From Streptomyces griseus (GTDB lineage Bacteria; Actinomycetota; Actinomycetes; Streptomycetales; Streptomycetaceae): DNA of 64,000 nucleotides. The stretch's first letter is position 1, and every line of letters starts with the position of its first letter. Position numbers and translations under genes: made by a program. The notes under the pieces were generated by a model. The model was not told where the DNA came from, made no database searches, and saw only the letters and a list, made by a program, of their open reading frames with translations. The stretch spans positions 248,001 through 312,000 of the forward strand of contig NZ_UAVD01000026.1 of NCBI RefSeq assembly GCF_900460065.1. Direction: 5' to 3'. Shown piece by piece: positions 46,671 through 55,337 of this stretch.

Positions 46671-46745
46671 CAAAGGTGCCTCCACGCTAGCGTCCTTTCC
46701 GGCGAGCTGACCAGAGGGCCCTCCCGTTCTTGCGATGATCGCCCG

Positions 46746-48095
46746 GTGACCTCCCCCCAGAGCGACCCCGCACCCCAGCCGCCCCAGGGCCCCAGCCACG
46801 GCCACACCCATGCCCACAGCCACGGGCCGGCCGCTCCCGTCTCCCGGCACCTGCGCAAGGTCATCGCCGCCGTACTGATCCCGTTCGCCACGGCGGTCGT
46901 CGTCGGCCTGATCGCGTTCTGGCCCGGCGGCGCACCCGACCACGAGCGCACCGGCGTCGGATTCGACCGGCAGACCCAGGACGGCAGGGTCGTCAAGGTC
47001 GTGAAGGTCGACTGCGCGGACGTCAACGCCGCGCAGGTGCCCCCGACCGGCGACACCTCCACGCCCTCGGGCCGGGAGGCCGTCAACGAGCAGGAGGGGG
47101 AGTGCGCGAAGGCCACCGTCGAGGTGACCAGCGGCGACGACAAGGGCCGCAGGTTCGTCGAGGTGGTCCAGCCGGACGCGCCGCGCCAGCTGAAGGAGGG
47201 TCAGGGCGTGGTCGTCGCGTACGCCCCCGACGCGCCGCGCGACCTCCAGTATTCGGTCACCGATGTGAACCGCAAGGTCCCGATGGCGCTGCTGGCCGGG
47301 ATCTTCGCCCTGGCGGTGGTCCTGGTCGGCCGGATGCGCGGGGTGATGGCGCTGGTGGCGCTGGCCGTGTCGTTCGCCGTGCTGACGCTGTTCATCCTGC
47401 CGGCGATCCTGCAGGGTTCGAACCCGCTGGTCGTGGCGGTGATCGGAGCCAGCGCGATCATGCTGGCGGCGCTCTATCTGTGCCACGGGGTGACGGCCCG
47501 GACGTCCGTGGCGGTCGTCGGCACGCTGATCTCGCTGCTGCTGATCGGGCTGCTGGGCTCCCTGTTCATCGGCTGGGCGAGCCTGAGCGGCAACACCGAC
47601 GACAACACCGGCCTCATCCACGGCCTCTACCCGGACATCGATATGAGTGGTCTCCTGCTGGCCGGTGTGATCATCGGTTCGCTCGGGGTGCTCGACGATG
47701 TGACGGTCACCCAGACCTCCGCCGTCTGGGAGCTGCACCAGGCCGACCCGAGGATGGGTTGGAAGGGGCTGTACCGGGCAGGTATCCGGATCGGGAGGGA
47801 CCACATCGCCTCGGTGGTCAACACCCTCGTGCTGGCGTACGCGGGCGCGGCGCTGCCACTGCTGCTGCTTTTCTCCATCGCCCAGAGCAGTGTGGGGACG
47901 GTGGCCAACAGCGAGCTGGTCGCCGAGGAGATCGTCCGTACGCTGGTCGGGTCGATCGGCCTGGTCGCCTCGGTGCCGGTGACCACGGTGCTCGCGGCGC
48001 TGGTCGTCTCCGCGGACCGTCCGGGGTCCGGCGGCGCACAGGCGGCAACGGCCGCACCCGCGCGGACGGGTCGGGGCCGTCGTCGTAGGAAGTGA
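46746..48095 (+). CDS. YibE/F-like family membrane protein
   Basis: 449 residues from GTG 46746. A His-rich N-terminus (GPSHGHTHAHSHGP, possibly metal-binding) precedes a first helix (about 40-60). An extracytoplasmic domain (about 65-175) is followed by seven or eight helices with the family segments GRMRGVMALVALAVSFAVL, GVTARTSVAVVGT and LGVLDDVTVTQ. Basic C-terminal tail. Function unknown; export of small molecules or ions has been guessed. GATGAT six bases before the GTG fits a leaderless start; its promoter lies back to back with the thiC riboswitch. Confidence 0.88.
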   Translation: MTSPQSDPAPQPPQGPSHGHTHAHSHGPAAPVSRHLRKVIAAVLIPFATAVVVGLIAFWPGGAPDHERTGVGFDRQTQDGRVVKVVKVDCADVNAAQVPPTGDTSTPSGREAVNEQEGECAKATVEVTSGDDKGRRFVEVVQPDAPRQLKEGQGVVVAYAPDAPRDLQYSVTDVNRKVPMALLAGIFALAVVLVGRMRGVMALVALAVSFAVLTLFILPAILQGSNPLVVAVIGASAIMLAALYLCHGVTARTSVAVVGTLISLLLIGLLGSLFIGWASLSGNTDDNTGLIHGLYPDIDMSGLLLAGVIIGSLGVLDDVTVTQTSAVWELHQADPRMGWKGLYRAGIRIGRDHIASVVNTLVLAYAGAALPLLLLFSIAQSSVGTVANSELVAEEIVRTLVGSIGLVASVPVTTVLAALVVSADRPGSGGAQAATAAPARTGRGRRRRK

Positions 48096-48119
48096 CGGGG
48101 CATCGGGGTGCGCGCCCGG

Positions 48120-48557
48120 TCAGCCGGCGTTCTGCTCCTCGGCGAGGATGCGGCCCAGTGCGTCCTCCAGGTTGCCGTCGAAGTCACCCAGCGTGTGCTC
48201 CTGGCCGAGCGGCACGAGCTTGTCCGTCCGGTCGAGGAACGCCACCAGCGGTGCCGTCCCCGCCCGGAACAGCGCACGGTCCGCGCCGACCTGGAGCCGG
48301 ATGTGGACATCTCCGAGGCCCTCGGGCTCGGTCGGGCCGATGTGCACATCGCCGTCGCCGCTCGGGCTGTTGAGCCCGTCCAGCAGCAGCTCGCGGCCGA
48401 ACGCCCAGGTCACAGGGGCATCGCCGGGAAGGTGGAACGTCATCCGGATGGCATACGGATCGCCGACCTCGTATCGGAGCTCCACCGGAATACGGAACGA
48501 GAGCTCCTCGGAGACGAGGAAGCTCATCATGACCTCTGCTTGAACCGACTCGCGCAT
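48120..48557 (-). CDS. ssgA: SsgA, sporulation-specific cell division activator
   Basis: 145 residues of the SsgA-like protein family, found only in morphologically complex actinomycetes. SsgA activates sporulation-specific septation through SsgB and FtsZ. Family blocks visible: VPVELRYEV-type (IPVELRYEVGDPYAIRMTFHL), WAFGRELLLDGL and VAFLDRTDKLVPLG. The ATG at 48557 was chosen because its first 20 residues line up one-to-one with SsgB from memory; the often quoted 136-residue form would start at 48530. The downstream neighbour is ssgR, as in S. coelicolor. Confidence 0.95.
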   Translation of the reverse strand: MRESVQAEVMMSFLVSEELSFRIPVELRYEVGDPYAIRMTFHLPGDAPVTWAFGRELLLDGLNSPSGDGDVHIGPTEPEGLGDVHIRLQVGADRALFRAGTAPLVAFLDRTDKLVPLGQEHTLGDFDGNLEDALGRILAEEQNAG

Positions 48558-48658
48558 CGTTCAACCCCGCAGTAGATGAATCTGGCCAGGAATGATCCCC
48601 CATGGCCCTATTGACGCCATCGTGGTGCACGCGATAGCAGATCACAAGGAGTGATTTT

Positions 48659-49441
48659 TCAGATACTGATAGAGAACACGAACGAACGCAAGAGGCTGGC
48701 GACTTCGCCACGTAGCTGTTCGACTGCGGGCAGCAACCGATCTTCCCGTTCCAGGGGTACGGAAATGGCCATCGCCGCAATGGTGGCACCGGCCGTGACG
48801 GGAATCGCGGCGCACACGGTCCCCAGTGCGTACTCCTGGCGTTCGATGACCGGTTCACCTCGTCGGAGGTTGCGCAGCCGTTCCAGAAGTGTGGCGCGAT
48901 CTCGCACTGAGTAACGGGTGAGGGGGCGTACGGGGTGCCGGTCGAGGTGGTCCTCGCGGGCCCGCTCGTCGAGTTGGGCGAGCAGGCACTGCCCGATGGC
49001 GTGCGCGTGGGCGGTTTCCCGGAACGAGGCCCACTCCTCCACGGCCGGGGTGTCGGGGGCGTCCGCGACCGCGATGAGCTCGACCTCGCCGTCGCAGTAG
49101 ACGGCGCAGTACACCGGGGCCCCGATGACGTCCCGCCAGTGGCCGAGGGAGTCGGCGACGGAGGCGGGGCGCAGGCGGCTCCGGACCCCCGGGGCGACGG
49201 TCAGGTTCTCGGCGGCCGCGCCGAGGAGGAAGACACCGTTCTCGCGGCGGAGATAGCCCTCGTGGGTGAGGGTGCGCAACAAGTGGTACGCGGTCGGGAG
49301 CGGAAGCCCCGCCTCACGTGCCAACTGCTTGGCCGGCGCCCCGTCCCGATGGGCGCCCACAGCCTCCAGCAGCCTCAACGCCCGTTGAACCGACCCGATC
49401 AATGTCGGGACAGCGGTGCTAGATGCCGTGGTCAAGGCCAC
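48659..49441 (-). CDS. ssgR: SsgR, IclR-type activator of ssgA
   Basis: 260 residues. The N-terminal winged helix reads IGSVQRALRLLEAVGAH and AKQLAREAGLPLPTAYHLLRTLTHEGYL. The C-terminal IclR effector domain includes IGAPVYCAVYCDGEVELIAV, HAHAIGQCLLAQL and GTVCAAIPV. In S. coelicolor SsgR is the direct activator of ssgA, which lies 101 bases downstream here. The start is uncertain: GTG 49441 abuts GGGGG, while TTG 49435 has GGGGGTGG four bases upstream; the frame also stays open to 49666. Confidence 0.93.
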   Translation of the reverse strand: MALTTASSTAVPTLIGSVQRALRLLEAVGAHRDGAPAKQLAREAGLPLPTAYHLLRTLTHEGYLRRENGVFLLGAAAENLTVAPGVRSRLRPASVADSLGHWRDVIGAPVYCAVYCDGEVELIAVADAPDTPAVEEWASFRETAHAHAIGQCLLAQLDERAREDHLDRHPVRPLTRYSVRDRATLLERLRNLRRGEPVIERQEYALGTVCAAIPVTAGATIAAMAISVPLEREDRLLPAVEQLRGEVASLLRSFVFSISI

Positions 49442-49836
49442 CCCCAGGCGTGGTGACGGGCCGTCGGCCCTCCCGTGGGGGCCGCCCCCACGGGCTGCCG
49501 CGATCCCGAGGACCGGAGGGGACCGGAGATCCGGCCCGTGACCGGCGAGGACCGGTCCGGGCGCCGACGAGCGAAGGCCAACGACCGGACTGTCGTACCC
49601 AGGACCGATCAGGCGATCGATATGGTGACGGAAGGTCACATTCCGGATGGCGGCAGTGGTAGCCACTGTATCGGCCGACTGCGGCAGACGGGTGGTTCCT
49701 TCCGGGACTTAGCTCTGCTGGGCTAATCCTCTGGCGCCGGCGCTGACCTCATCCCGCCCTGATCGCGTCCCGCGGCTCCGGGCCGGACGCGCCCGAGGGA
49801 ACGGACCGGCCCCCGCGCCGGCCCGCGTTGCGTGTA
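49442..49836. other. 395-base region upstream of ssgR
   Basis: It separates ssgR from the DUF5326 gene; both are on the minus strand. Besides the hairpin at 49472-49494 there is an AT-richer stretch around 49615-49735, probably the ssgR promoter region. I see no gene. Confidence 0.5.
49472..49494 (-). terminator. Perfect 10-bp hairpin in the ssgR leader
   Basis: CCCGTGGGGG at 49472-49481 pairs with 49485-49494 over a 3-base loop, 31-53 bases upstream of the ssgR GTG. Too far from DUF5326 to be its natural terminator; could be an attenuator or leader structure of ssgR. Confidence 0.5.
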
Positions 49837-50055
49837 CTACCAGTCACCGCGCGAGGACGACGACGACATGAACTTGCGGACGACGAAGATCAGCCCGCCG
49901 ACCACGACGACGAAGACCAGCACCTTGAAGAGCAGGCCGATCACGAAGCCGACGACGCTGGCGATCAGCCCGCCGAACACGAAGATCGCAATGACGGGCA
50001 CCGCGATCCACTTCACCCACCAGGGCATTCCCGCGAATATCTCCCGCACGGCCAT
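49837..50055 (-). CDS. DUF5326 family small membrane protein
   Basis: 72 residues: MAVREIFAGMPWWVKWIAVPVIAIFVFGG, then a second hydrophobic run (VVGFVIGLLFKVLVFVVVVGGLIFVV) and a polar KFMSSSSSRGDW tail. Two helices. Matches from memory the Streptomyces DUF5326 family of unknown function. Confidence 0.85.
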   Translation of the reverse strand: MAVREIFAGMPWWVKWIAVPVIAIFVFGGLIASVVGFVIGLLFKVLVFVVVVGGLIFVVRKFMSSSSSRGDW

Positions 50056-50185
50056 CGCCTCTACCTCGTCTCTCTGAGTCCTTGCCTCGATGCTAAAGGC
50101 GTACGGGCCCCTCGCGAGGGCGGGCAGCCCTTGAAGACCCCTGATCGAGCCCCTAGGGCCTGGGCCCGCTCCCGGGCGGTGGGAA

Positions 50186-50503
50186 TCAGCCCTCGGGAGG
50201 CGAGAAGACGACCATCACCCGCAGGTCCTCGGTGATGTGGTGGAACTTGTGGGCCACGCCCGCCGGAACGTAGACGACGCTTCCCCTGCCGACCTGCGTC
50301 GTCTCCGTCCCCACCGTGATCGACGCCCGCCCGCTGACGACGAAGTAGACCTCGTCCTGCCGGTGCGGCTGCTGCGGATCGAGCTCTCCCGCGTCCAGGG
50401 CGTACAGGCCGACCGACATATTGCGCTCCCGCACGAACTGCAGATAGGCGCCGTCGTTGGCGGCCCGCTCCGCCTCCAGCTCGTCCAGTCTGAATGCCTT
50501 CAT
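50186..50503 (-). CDS. Cupin domain protein
   Basis: 105 residues from ATG 50503. Cupin motif 1 appears as PQQPHRQDEVYFVVSG and motif 2 as VYVPAGVAHKFHHI, with the usual His/Glu ligands (H47-region HRQDE and later H). A single small beta-barrel, substrate unknown. The frame upstream (to 51145) is an artefact over the divergent holin-like gene. Confidence 0.88.
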   Translation of the reverse strand: MKAFRLDELEAERAANDGAYLQFVRERNMSVGLYALDAGELDPQQPHRQDEVYFVVSGRASITVGTETTQVGRGSVVYVPAGVAHKFHHITEDLRVMVVFSPPEG

Positions 50504-50591
50504 GGCCCGTCCCGCCCCTTGTGCCCACGCTGTCGGCTGTGCCCGCGCTGCCGGTGTTCCACCACCGATCCTGTCTGCCACGATCAGACAC

Positions 50592-50969
50592 ATGAAGAAT
50601 TTCGTAGTCAAGACGATCGCCAACGCGGGTGCGCTGGCCGTTGCCATCTGGCTCGTCGGCAACATCACGCTGGAAGGCGGCAGCACGGGCCGCAAGGCCC
50701 TCACCCTGATCCTGGTCGCGCTGATCTTCGGCCTGGTGAACTTCCTGGTGAAGCCGGTGGTCCAGTTGCTGACGTTCCCCCTGTTCATCCTGACGCTGGG
50801 GTTGATCACCCTGGTGGTCAACGCCCTGATGCTGATGCTGACCTCCTGGCTGGCCGGCGTGTTCGATCTCAGCTTCCACGTCGAGGGGTTCTGGACGGCG
50901 GTGCTCGGCGGACTGATCATCTCGGTCGTGTCCTGGGCGCTCAACGTCGTGCTGCCCGACGAGAACTGA
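50592..50969 (+). CDS. Phage holin family 4 / mycobacterial-type membrane protein
   Basis: 125 residues with four hydrophobic helices: VKTIANAGALAVAIWLV, GRKALTLILVALIFGLVNF, LLTFPLFILTLGLITLVVNA and FWTAVLGGLIISVVSWALNVVL. The family (PF04020 type) is named from a phage homologue but is a chromosomal membrane protein of unknown role in actinobacteria. No phage genes surround it. Confidence 0.88.
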   Translation: MKNFVVKTIANAGALAVAIWLVGNITLEGGSTGRKALTLILVALIFGLVNFLVKPVVQLLTFPLFILTLGLITLVVNALMLMLTSWLAGVFDLSFHVEGFWTAVLGGLIISVVSWALNVVLPDEN

Positions 50970-51074
50970 TTCCGGTACGCGGGATTCCGGACCTCCGGGG
51001 AGGGCCGTCGTGGGGCCTCTGGAAGAGTGCGGGGCACACCGGTCCACCACCGGGGGAGCAGCGAAGGAGCAGGC

Positions 51075-52199
51075 ATGAGCACCATGGGCGACGGAACGCG
51101 CGCGGTACGCGCCGGGCTTCCCGAACCGGAGCAGTTCGGACCCACCCTGCCCGGCCCGGTCTTCGCCGCGCACTTCCACCTCTCCGGCGAACCGGTGGGG
51201 CCCTACACCTACGGCCGGGAGACCAACCCGACCTGGACCCACCTCGAACGGGCTATCGGCGAGCTGGAGGCCCCCGGTGAGGAGGTGGGCACGACGGTGT
51301 TCGCCTCGGGCATGGCGGCGATCACCGCGGTGCTGCTCTCCCAGGTCCGCTCGGGCGACGCCGTGGTCCTGCCCGACGACGGCTACCAGGCGCTGCCGCT
51401 CGTACGGGAGCAACTGGAGGCGTACGGGGTCGAGGTCCGGACCGCGCCGACCGGCGGCGACGCCCAGCAGGCCCTGCTGACCGGGGCGAAGCTGCTCTGG
51501 ATCGAGAGCCCGTCCAACCCCGGCCTGGACGTCTGCGACATCCGGCGGCTGGCCGGGGCCGCGCACGCGGCGGGCGCGCTGGTCGCCGTCGACAACACCC
51601 TGGCCACCCCGATCGGCCAGCGCCCGCTGGAGCTGGGCGCCGATTTCTCGGTCGCCAGCGACACCAAGGGCATGACCGGGCACGGCGACATCCTGCTCGG
51701 CCATGTGACCTGCCGCGACCCCCGGCTGACGGCGGACGTACGGCGCTGGCGCAAGGTCGTCGGGGCGATTCCGGGGCCGATGGAGGCCTGGCTCGCCCAC
51801 CGCTCGCTGTCCACCCTCCAGCTGCGCGTCGACCGGCAGTGCGCCACCGCCCTCGCTCTCGCCGAGGCGCTGACCGAGCGGGCGGAGGTCACCGGACTGC
51901 GGTATCCGGGACTGCCCACCGATCCGTCACACGTCGTCGCGGGGCGCCAGATGCGGCGCTTCGGATCCGTGGTCTCCTTCGAGCTGGCCGACCGGGAGAC
52001 CGCGGAGCGCTTCCTGTCCGCGCTGCGCCTGGTCGACGACGCGACGAGCTTCGGCGGCGTCCGGTCCACCGCTGAGCGCCGCGGGCGCTGGGGCGGCGAC
52101 GCCGTCGCGGAGGGCTTCATCCGCTTCTCGGTCGGCGCGGAGGACCCCGAGGACCTGCTCTCCGACGTCGAGCAGGCGCTGAACGCTGCGGTCCGGTAG
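51075..52199 (+). CDS. Cystathionine gamma-lyase/synthase family PLP enzyme
   Basis: 374 residues, Cys/Met metabolism PLP family. Seen: YTYGRETNPTWTHLERAIGELE, FASGMAAITAVLL, WIESPSNPGLDV, AVDNTLATP and the PLP lysine in SDTKGMTGH. RFSVGAEDPEDLLSDV closes the C-terminal domain. It is shorter and less conserved than bona fide MetB or MetC, so gamma-lyase versus synthase activity is undecided. AAGGAGC precedes ATG 51075. Confidence 0.88.
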   Translation: MSTMGDGTRAVRAGLPEPEQFGPTLPGPVFAAHFHLSGEPVGPYTYGRETNPTWTHLERAIGELEAPGEEVGTTVFASGMAAITAVLLSQVRSGDAVVLPDDGYQALPLVREQLEAYGVEVRTAPTGGDAQQALLTGAKLLWIESPSNPGLDVCDIRRLAGAAHAAGALVAVDNTLATPIGQRPLELGADFSVASDTKGMTGHGDILLGHVTCRDPRLTADVRRWRKVVGAIPGPMEAWLAHRSLSTLQLRVDRQCATALALAEALTERAEVTGLRYPGLPTDPSHVVAGRQMRRFGSVVSFELADRETAERFLSALRLVDDATSFGGVRSTAERRGRWGGDAVAEGFIRFSVGAEDPEDLLSDVEQALNAAVR

Positions 52200-52244
52200 G
52201 CCCGGGGGAGTTTCGGACGGCCCTCCACGGGCCACTCTCTTGCC

Positions 52245-52724
52245 ATGACCGAACGTCCTGTGGTCAAGCGCACCGCACGCGCCGTCCTGCTCGACGGCGA
52301 CGACCTGATTCTCATCAAGCGCACGAAGCCGGGAGTCGATCCGTACTGGCTCACGCCGGGCGGCGGGGTCGAGCCGGAGGACGCCACCGTCGTGGAGGCA
52401 CTGCACCGCGAGGTCGACGAGGAGCTGGGCGCCAAGATCGTCGACGTGGTCCCCTGCTTCGTCGACACCGTGGAGCACATCGCGGACGGCGGTGTGACGG
52501 GGGTGAAGGTCCAGCACTTCTTCGTCTGCCGGCTGGCGTCGATGGACGTCTCGCTGCGGCACGGACCGGAGATCGACGAGCCCACCGGGGAGTACGAGAT
52601 CGTCCGGGTGCCGTTCAGCCGGGTCGGAATCGCGGCCGTGCACCTCGTCCCGCTGTCCCTGCGGCACTACCTCGACGGCAACATCGAAGGCGTACGGGCG
52701 ATGCACGCCCCCGACCTGGGCTGA
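52245..52724 (+). CDS. NUDIX hydrolase
   Basis: 159 residues. The Nudix box is complete: GGVEPEDATVVEALHREVDEEL with the REVDEE metal-binding core (about 43-63). KRTARAVLLDGDDLILIKRTKPG and a late VRVPFSRVGI follow the fold. The substrate, a nucleoside diphosphate derivative, cannot be predicted. A very strong hairpin follows the stop codon. Confidence 0.9.
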   Translation: MTERPVVKRTARAVLLDGDDLILIKRTKPGVDPYWLTPGGGVEPEDATVVEALHREVDEELGAKIVDVVPCFVDTVEHIADGGVTGVKVQHFFVCRLASMDVSLRHGPEIDEPTGEYEIVRVPFSRVGIAAVHLVPLSLRHYLDGNIEGVRAMHAPDLG

Positions 52725-52728
52725 CGCC

Positions 52729-52781
52729 CCCGCTGGGGAGTACGCGCCCCGCGCCCGCGACGGCGCGTACTCCCCAGCGGG
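52729..52781 (+). terminator. Perfect 20-bp stem terminator after the NUDIX gene
   Basis: Bases 52729-52748 are the exact reverse complement of 52762-52781, with a 13-base loop. It starts five bases after the NUDIX stop and is the longest perfect inverted repeat I noticed in the window. Confidence 0.85.
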
Positions 52782-52830
52782 TACCCCTGGGCACTTCCGC
52801 TGTGGGACGCCTCCGGGACTCCGTCTCGGC

Positions 52831-53026
52831 ATGGTGTTTCACGTGAAACCACTCAAGCGCCCCGTACGCCGAGGAATCCTCATCGCCCTCGTCGCCGTCT
52901 CCGTCGGCGACCGGCCTGACCGTCGGCCTCCCCGGGGGCTCACCCGGCGCGGCGGGCGGCTGCGGATCTCGGCCAGTTCCGCGAAACCGGTGGACGCGCG
53001 ATCATCCCGTCCGACAGCCTGACCCC
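52831..53026 (+). pseudogene. Possible frameshifted remnant of a secreted-protein gene
   Basis: From ATG 52831 the frame reads MVFHVKPLKRPVRRGILIAL, a plausible basic n-region and hydrophobic start of a signal peptide. It is then lost into an Arg/Pro-rich string characteristic of a wrong frame. Shifting frame near 52915 gives TGLTVGLPGGSPGAAGG, which would complete a signal peptide and cut site. No exported domain follows before the GNAT gene at 53027. The parS site covers codons 3-6. It may also simply be non-coding. Confidence 0.25.
52836..52849. promoter_or_regulatory. parS site, perfect
   Basis: GTTTCACGTGAAAC in the gap between the NUDIX terminator and the GNAT gene. Confidence 0.9.
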
Positions 53027-53914
53027 ATGCACAGCCCATCGCCCCTCTCCCTCGTCGAGCTGCCGGTCCGGCGTCTGAACCGGGGAGACCTGGTCTCCTG
53101 CGCCGATCTCTGCGAGGACCGCGGCTGGCCGCGCGACGAACACCGGTGGGGGCTGCTCCTCTCGGCCGGGACCGGATACGGGGTCGACGCCCCGGACGGC
53201 AAGGGCCTGGCGGCGACCTGTCTGACCATGCCGTACGGATCCGACCTCACCGCGGTCGGCATGCTCCTCGTCGCGGACCGCTACGGACGCCGGGGGCTCG
53301 CCCGCCGGCTCATGCGGCACGTGATGGAGACCGTGGGGGAGGTCCCGCTCGTCCTGTACGCCACCGAACTCGGACGGCCGCTCTACGAGGACCTCGGCTT
53401 CTCCTCCGTGGGCCGGGCGGAACGCGTCGGCGGCCGCTTCGGAGCGGGCGCCGCCCCTGACTCCCCCTCCGCCTCCCGCCCCTCCCTGACCACCCGCCCG
53501 GCCACGGCGGACGACCTCCAGGCCATGATCCGGCTCGACCTCCCCGTGTTCGGCGCCGACCGGACGCATCTCCTCGCCCGGCTGCCCGCCTTCTCCGACC
53601 GGCTCCAGGTCGCCGAGGAGCACGGCGAGCTGACCGGCTACGCGGCGCTCTGGCCGAGCGGGCAGGCCCAGATCGTCGGGCCGTTGATCGCCCGGGACAC
53701 GGCCACCGCACAGGCCCTGGTCTCGGCCCTGGCCGCCACGACGGACCGGCCCCTGCGCACCGAGGTCCACGCCGCGCACAAGGAACTGCTCGGCTGGCTG
53801 ACGGAGCGCGGGCTGGAGCCCCTCAACCGGACCACCGTGATGACGTACAACCTCGACGGCCTGCCCGGTGACGCCACCCGCAGGTTCTCCCCGCTCACCC
53901 TCGCTACGGGCTGA
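53027..53914 (+). CDS. Tandem GNAT-domain acetyltransferase
   Basis: 295 residues with two GNAT domains. The first (about 1-145) has the acetyl-CoA motif MLLVADRYGRRGLARRLMRHV and LYEDLGFSSVG. The second (about 155-290) is more divergent (VFGADRTHLLARLPAF, GPLIARDTATAQALVSAL, LTERGLEPLNRTTVMTYNL). Substrate unknown. The start has no clear ribosome site. Confidence 0.85.
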   Translation: MHSPSPLSLVELPVRRLNRGDLVSCADLCEDRGWPRDEHRWGLLLSAGTGYGVDAPDGKGLAATCLTMPYGSDLTAVGMLLVADRYGRRGLARRLMRHVMETVGEVPLVLYATELGRPLYEDLGFSSVGRAERVGGRFGAGAAPDSPSASRPSLTTRPATADDLQAMIRLDLPVFGADRTHLLARLPAFSDRLQVAEEHGELTGYAALWPSGQAQIVGPLIARDTATAQALVSALAATTDRPLRTEVHAAHKELLGWLTERGLEPLNRTTVMTYNLDGLPGDATRRFSPLTLATG

Positions 53915-53923
53915 CGGCGAAGA

Positions 53924-53952
53924 GGCCGCACCGCCACGAGGACGGTGCGGCC
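53924..53952. terminator. Bidirectional terminator between GNAT and MFS genes
   Basis: GGCCGCACCG at 53924-53933 pairs with 53943-53952 (10 bp, 9-base loop) between convergent genes. Confidence 0.75.
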
Positions 53953-53985
53953 CTGCGCGGAAAGCGTCCCCGGGGAGCGGGGTCC

Positions 53986-55197
53986 TCAGTGCCGGGTCGC
54001 CGACACCGCGACCGGCTCGGTGCCGCTCCGGGCGACGATCCGGCTCCCGCCGGTCCCCCGGCGCTCCAACAGGCTGGAGAACACGGCCAGGACCAGGGCC
54101 GAGGCGGCGAGCGCGGCGCCGACCCAGTTGGGAGCGGTGTAGCCGAGGCCTGCCGCGATCACGAGGCCGCCGAGCCAGGCGGCGAGGGCGTTGCCGAGGT
54201 TGAAGGCCCCGATGTTGACCGCGGAGGCCAGGGTCGGCGCACCCGAAGCCTGGTCGAGGACCCGCTTCTGGAGCGGCGGTACGGTCGCGAAGCCCAGGGC
54301 GCCGATCAGCACGATGCTGACGGCCGCGGCGACCTTGTCGTGGGCGGTCACGGTGAACAGGCCGAGGACCAGGGCGAGCGCGCCGAGCGAGACGTACAGC
54401 AGGGGCATCAGGTGGCGGTCGGCGAACCGGCCGCCGATCAGGTTGCCTCCCACCATGCCGAGGCCGAAGAGGACGAGCAGCCAGGTGACGGACGAGGCCG
54501 AGTAGCCGGCGATCTCGGTCATCATCGGGGTGATGTAGGTGATGGCGGCGAAGACTCCGCCGAAGCCCAGGACGGTCATGGCCATCGCCAGCAGGACCTG
54601 GACGTTGCGGAAGGCCGCCAGCTCGTGGCGGACGCGCACTCCTTCCGGCCGGGGCTGGTCCGGTACGAGCTTCGCGACGCCGAGGAGTCCCACGACGCCG
54701 AGCACGGCGACGAGGAGGAACGTGGTCCGCCAGCCCGCGGTCTGTCCGATGAACGTGCCCAGCGGAACGCCGACGACGTTGGCGACGGTGAGCCCGGTGA
54801 ACATCATGGCGATGGCCCCGGCCCTCTTCTGCGGGGCGACCAGGTCGGCCGCGACCACGGAGCCGATGCCGAAGAAGGCGCCGTGCGCGAGGGAGGCGAT
54901 CACCCGTCCGGCGAGCATGACCCCGAAGACGGGGGCGAGCGCGGACACCACGTTGCCCACGATGAACAGCCCCATCAGGAGCATCAGCATGCGCTTACGG
55001 GTGACCCGGGTGCCGAGCAGCGTCATCAGCGGGGCGCCGAGGACCACACCGAGCGCGTAGCCGGTCACCAGGAATCCCGCGGTCGGGATCGACACCTGGA
55101 AGTCGCCGGCGACCTCGGGGAGCAACCCCATGATCACGAACTCGGTCGTTCCGATCCCGAATGCCCCGATGGCGAGGGCGAGGAGCGCGAGCGGCAT
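53986..55197 (-). CDS. MFS transporter, DHA1/AraJ-type efflux pump
   Basis: 403 residues and 12 membrane helices. N-terminal LLALAIGAFGIGTTEFVIMGLLPEVA is diagnostic of the AraJ/YdhP group, with the helix 2-3 loop GAPLMTLLGTRVTRKRML. Such pumps expel drugs or sugars. It is divergent from a MarR-type regulator whose promoter region carries repeated TTGCA elements, so MarR control is likely. GGGAAGG precedes the ATG. Confidence 0.9.
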   Translation of the reverse strand: MPLALLALAIGAFGIGTTEFVIMGLLPEVAGDFQVSIPTAGFLVTGYALGVVLGAPLMTLLGTRVTRKRMLMLLMGLFIVGNVVSALAPVFGVMLAGRVIASLAHGAFFGIGSVVAADLVAPQKRAGAIAMMFTGLTVANVVGVPLGTFIGQTAGWRTTFLLVAVLGVVGLLGVAKLVPDQPRPEGVRVRHELAAFRNVQVLLAMAMTVLGFGGVFAAITYITPMMTEIAGYSASSVTWLLVLFGLGMVGGNLIGGRFADRHLMPLLYVSLGALALVLGLFTVTAHDKVAAAVSIVLIGALGFATVPPLQKRVLDQASGAPTLASAVNIGAFNLGNALAAWLGGLVIAAGLGYTAPNWVGAALAASALVLAVFSSLLERRGTGGSRIVARSGTEPVAVSATRH

Positions 55198-55218
55198 GGG
55201 TTACACCTTCCCTGAAGA

Positions 55219-55288
55219 TTGCATCTGCGCCTTACGAGCGTCCACAATAATTGCAGACGCTGATTAATTGCAAGCGCGGGCTATTGCA
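55219..55288. promoter_or_regulatory. Repeated TTGCA elements in the MFS/MarR divergent promoter
   Basis: TTGCA occurs at 55219, 55251, 55268 and 55284, each preceded by A or AA and followed by short GC steps (ATTGCAGACGC, ATTGCAAGCGC). The neighbouring copies at 55251, 55268 and 55284 are spaced 17 and 16 bases. They are probably MarR operator half-sites; the stretch is the most AT-rich around. Confidence 0.5.
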
Positions 55289-55337
55289 GATGTCCTCTAC
55301 CCTGGAGTCACGCAGCTCCCGCCCGGAGGAGAGAGAC

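Noticed and set aside
50592..50969. Prophage remnant suggested by the holin-like gene
   Set aside because: Only one holin-family membrane protein is present; no lysin, integrase, tail or capsid gene is nearby. The family name is historical.
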